Origin: Pseudolabrys taiwanensis
GTDB taxonomy: Bacteria > Pseudomonadota > Alphaproteobacteria > Rhizobiales > Xanthobacteraceae
Reading direction: 5' to 3'
Assembly (NCBI RefSeq): GCF_003367395.1
Contig: NZ_CP031417.1
Coordinates: 3,348,001-3,412,000 of the forward strand
Length of the DNA: 64,000 bases
Shown: positions 62,326-64,000 of the stretch, in pieces
Layout of the letters: each line of letters begins with the position of its first letter
Position numbering within the stretch: the first letter of the stretch is position 1
Translations under genes and position numbers: made by a program
Notes under the pieces: generated by a model
The model's input: only the letters and a program-made list of their open reading frames with translations
Told to the model about the DNA's origin: nothing
The model's database searches: none

Positions 62326-63021
62326 ATGTTTAACCTCTCTCCCGAAGAATGGATCGCGGTCGCGCTATCCTTGCGCATCGCGGTGGTGGCGACGATCGTG
62401 TCGCTGCCGTTTGGCATCGCCGTCGCTTTCCTGCTCGCGCGCACAGACTTCTGGGGCAAGTCGCTGCTCGATGCGATCGTGCATCTGCCGTTGGTGCTGC
62501 CGCCGGTCGTCACCGGCTATCTGCTGCTGATCACGCTCGGACGCCGCGCGCCGGTCGGTGCCTTTCTCGCCGATCACTTCGGCATCGTGTTCTCGTTTCG
62601 CTGGACCGGCGCGGTGCTGGCCTGCGGCGTGATGGCTTTTCCGCTTCTGGTGCGCGCCATCCGCCTGTCGATCGAAGCCGTCGACGGCAAACTCGAACAG
62701 GCCGCCGCCACTTTGGGCGCGCGGCCCTTGCTCGTCTTCTTCAGCGTCACGCTGCCGCTCACGCTGCCCGGCATCATCGCCGGCATGGTGCTGGCTTTCG
62801 CCAGGGCCTTGGGTGAGTTCGGCGCGACCATCACCTTCGTGTCGAATATTCCCGGCGAAACACAGACCATCTCGGCGGCGATCTACACGTTGACGCAAGT
62901 GCCGGGCGGCGATGCCGCTGCGCTCAAGCTGGTCGTCATCGCCGTCATCATCTCGCTCGCCGCTCTCATGGTGTCGGAATGGTTCGCGCGGCGCGCGGCC
63001 ATCCGGCTGCGGGGAGAGTGA
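62326..63021 (+). CDS. modB: Molybdate ABC transporter permease
   Basis: This 231-residue permease has five to six membrane segments. The EAA-type loop that contacts the ATPase is seen around KLEQAAATLGARPLLVFFSV. The region LGEFGATITFVSNIPGETQT is typical of ModB. It imports molybdate with ModA and ModC. Its ATG at 62326 lies 12 bp after the family B repeat, with no strong ribosome site, so translation may depend on the repeat structure. Confidence 0.94.
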   Translation: MFNLSPEEWIAVALSLRIAVVATIVSLPFGIAVAFLLARTDFWGKSLLDAIVHLPLVLPPVVTGYLLLITLGRRAPVGAFLADHFGIVFSFRWTGAVLACGVMAFPLLVRAIRLSIEAVDGKLEQAAATLGARPLLVFFSVTLPLTLPGIIAGMVLAFARALGEFGATITFVSNIPGETQTISAAIYTLTQVPGGDAAALKLVVIAVIISLAALMVSEWFARRAAIRLRGE

Positions 63022-63055
63022 CATGCTCGTAAGCAGGTCCGGCCCCTCTTCCGCT

Positions 63056-63139
63056 CGTCCCCGCGAAGGTGGGAGCCCAGCGCGACGGTGCAAGCTCGAT
63101 AGGGCCGGCTGGATTCCCGCTTGCGCGGGAATGAGCGGG
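63056..63139. repeat. Palindromic repeat, family A, between modB and modC
   Basis: CGTCCCCGCGAAGGTGGGAG at the left and ATTCCCGCTTGCGCGGGAAT at the right. It has the same form as 32428 and 52263. It lies within the modB-modC gap of 153 bp. Confidence 0.8.
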
Positions 63140-63174
63140 CATGAGGTGCACCGCTCTAATTGGAATGCTGTCAA

Positions 63175-63834
63175 ATGCTGACAGTCAAAGTCGAAAAGCA
63201 GCTCGGCCAACTGGCGCTGAGCGTCTCCTTCACCAGCGAGGGCGGCGTCACCGCCCTGTTCGGTCCGTCCGGCACCGGCAAGACCAGCGTCATCAACATG
63301 ATCGCCGGCCTGATCGCGCCGGACCGCGGCCGCATCGCGCTCGACGACACGGTGCTGTTCGACGGCACGGCGCGGATCGACGTTCCGGCCTGGCGGCGCG
63401 GCATCGGCATCGTGTTTCAGGAAAGCCGGCTGTTCCCGCACTTCACCGTGAAGCACAATCTCGACTACGGCCGCTGGATGCGCGGACTGAAGGCCGATCC
63501 CACGGCATTCGCACACGTTGTGGAGCTGCTCGACATCGGCCCTTTGCTGGCGCGACGACCGGGCAAACTGTCCGGCGGCGAGCGCCAGCGCGTCGCCTTC
63601 GGCCGCGCGCTGCTGATGCGACCGCGCCTGTTGCTGCTCGACGAGCCGTTGGCTTCGCTCGACGCCACGCGCAAGCAGGAGATCCTGCCCTATCTCGAAC
63701 GCCTGCGCGACGACGCGCGTGTGCCGATGATCTATGTCAGCCACGATCCGGCGGAGGTGAAGCGTATCGCAACACGCGTGGTGCGCCTGGACGCAGGCAA
63801 GGTCGTGGCCGAAGGCGGCGTGGAGTTGGTGTAG
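63175..63834 (+). CDS. modC: Molybdate ABC transporter ATP-binding protein, without TOBE domain
   Basis: The 219-residue ATPase has Walker A GPSGTGKTS, Q-loop VFQESRLFPH, signature LSGGERQRV, Walker B LLLLDEPLASLD and switch His in YVSHD. Typical ModC is about 350 residues, with a C-terminal TOBE/Mop-like molybdate-binding domain; here the protein ends shortly after the ATPase domain (KVVAEGGVELV). After the stop, a family C repeat begins within 25 bp. The TOBE domain is therefore absent, not encoded further on within the window. Confidence 0.93.
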   Translation: MLTVKVEKQLGQLALSVSFTSEGGVTALFGPSGTGKTSVINMIAGLIAPDRGRIALDDTVLFDGTARIDVPAWRRGIGIVFQESRLFPHFTVKHNLDYGRWMRGLKADPTAFAHVVELLDIGPLLARRPGKLSGGERQRVAFGRALLMRPRLLLLDEPLASLDATRKQEILPYLERLRDDARVPMIYVSHDPAEVKRIATRVVRLDAGKVVAEGGVELV

Positions 63835-63858
63835 CGTTCAGCTCGCAACTTGCTCTCT

Positions 63859-63972
63859 TCACCTCTCCCATAGGGAGAGGTCGGCGCACGCAGTGCGCCG
63901 GGTGAGGGGTTACAAAGTCCGAGAGTCAGGAGCCCCCTCACCCCAACCCTCTCCCCAGTGGGGAGAGGGAGT
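63859..63972. repeat. Palindromic repeat, family C, downstream of modC
   Basis: CACCTCTCCCATAGGGAGAG and CCCTCTCCCCAGTGGGGAGA are two stems, with CGCACGCAGTGCGC and GGTGAGGGG...CCCCTCACC arms between. It lies close to the right window edge. Confidence 0.8.
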
Positions 63973-64000
63973 CCCGCCTTGCTTGCGGCGATTCATTCAA

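Overview
The window is a GC-rich, densely coded chromosomal segment of an alphaproteobacterium. The order chvI-chvG-hprK-EIIA-HPr followed by ahcY, the ATP-type PckA, HrpB, a DUF2865 protein, LTXXQ-type proteins, several tripartite-tricarboxylate (Bug) binding proteins and abundant short palindromic repeats point to the Hyphomicrobiales (Rhizobiales), probably near Bradyrhizobium/Pseudolabrys/Rhodoplanes. This placement rests on gene content only. I see no rRNA, tRNA, CRISPR array, complete transposon or replication origin.

Layout. 1-6.5 kb: end of a membrane protein, phosphomannomutase/phosphoglucomutase, a retropepsin-like protease, HrpB helicase and UDP-glucose dehydrogenase. 6.6-13.6 kb: an acyltransferase, polA, and an unusual stretch where a 221-bp second copy of the polA 3' end lies 917 bp downstream of the first. 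Between the copies is a small secreted protein gene; beyond them is an orphan CobT-like VWA protein. 13.7-26 kb: patatin lipoprotein, RidA, divergent NhaA and NhaD antiporters, envelope proteins (DUF2865, MltB-like transglycosylase, double-LTXXQ protein), an aldo/keto reductase and pckA. 26.5-31.5 kb: a catabolic cluster (secreted hydrolase, Bug protein, PrpF/GalD isomerase, divergent LysR) and a HugZ-like protein.

31.7-40.3 kb: the ChvI/ChvG two-component system and regulatory PTS genes (HprK, EIIA, HPr), then a sulfite-dehydrogenase pair (SoxC-like plus cytochrome c), glutathione peroxidase and ahcY. The sulfite/peroxidase block sits where related genomes usually go straight from HPr to ahcY. 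40.6-49.7 kb: 5'-nucleotidase-like enzyme, a 43-residue membrane peptide, GT39-type glycosyltransferase, lepA, a small accessory island (MazE/MazF-type pair with a perfect palindromic operator candidate, an AT-richer PIN-like gene, a 57-codon ORF), trpS and a GNAT enzyme. 49.8-64 kb: MmgE/PrpD with a Bug protein, a peptidoglycan-remodelling group (two L,D-transpeptidases and MepA), a FAH-family enzyme, an Lrp regulator divergent from a pyruvate-dehydrogenase-E1-like protein, a GMC oxidoreductase and modABC.

Four families of short palindromic repeats (called A-D here) occupy many intergenic gaps, including gaps inside the chvI-chvG-hprK and modA-modB-modC gene runs. The most unusual items are the polA 3'-end duplication with its cargo, the CobT-like protein with an altered metal site and no AAA+ partner in the window, the Asp-to-Lys change in the PolA proofreading motif, and the cargo inserted in the PTS-ahcY locus.
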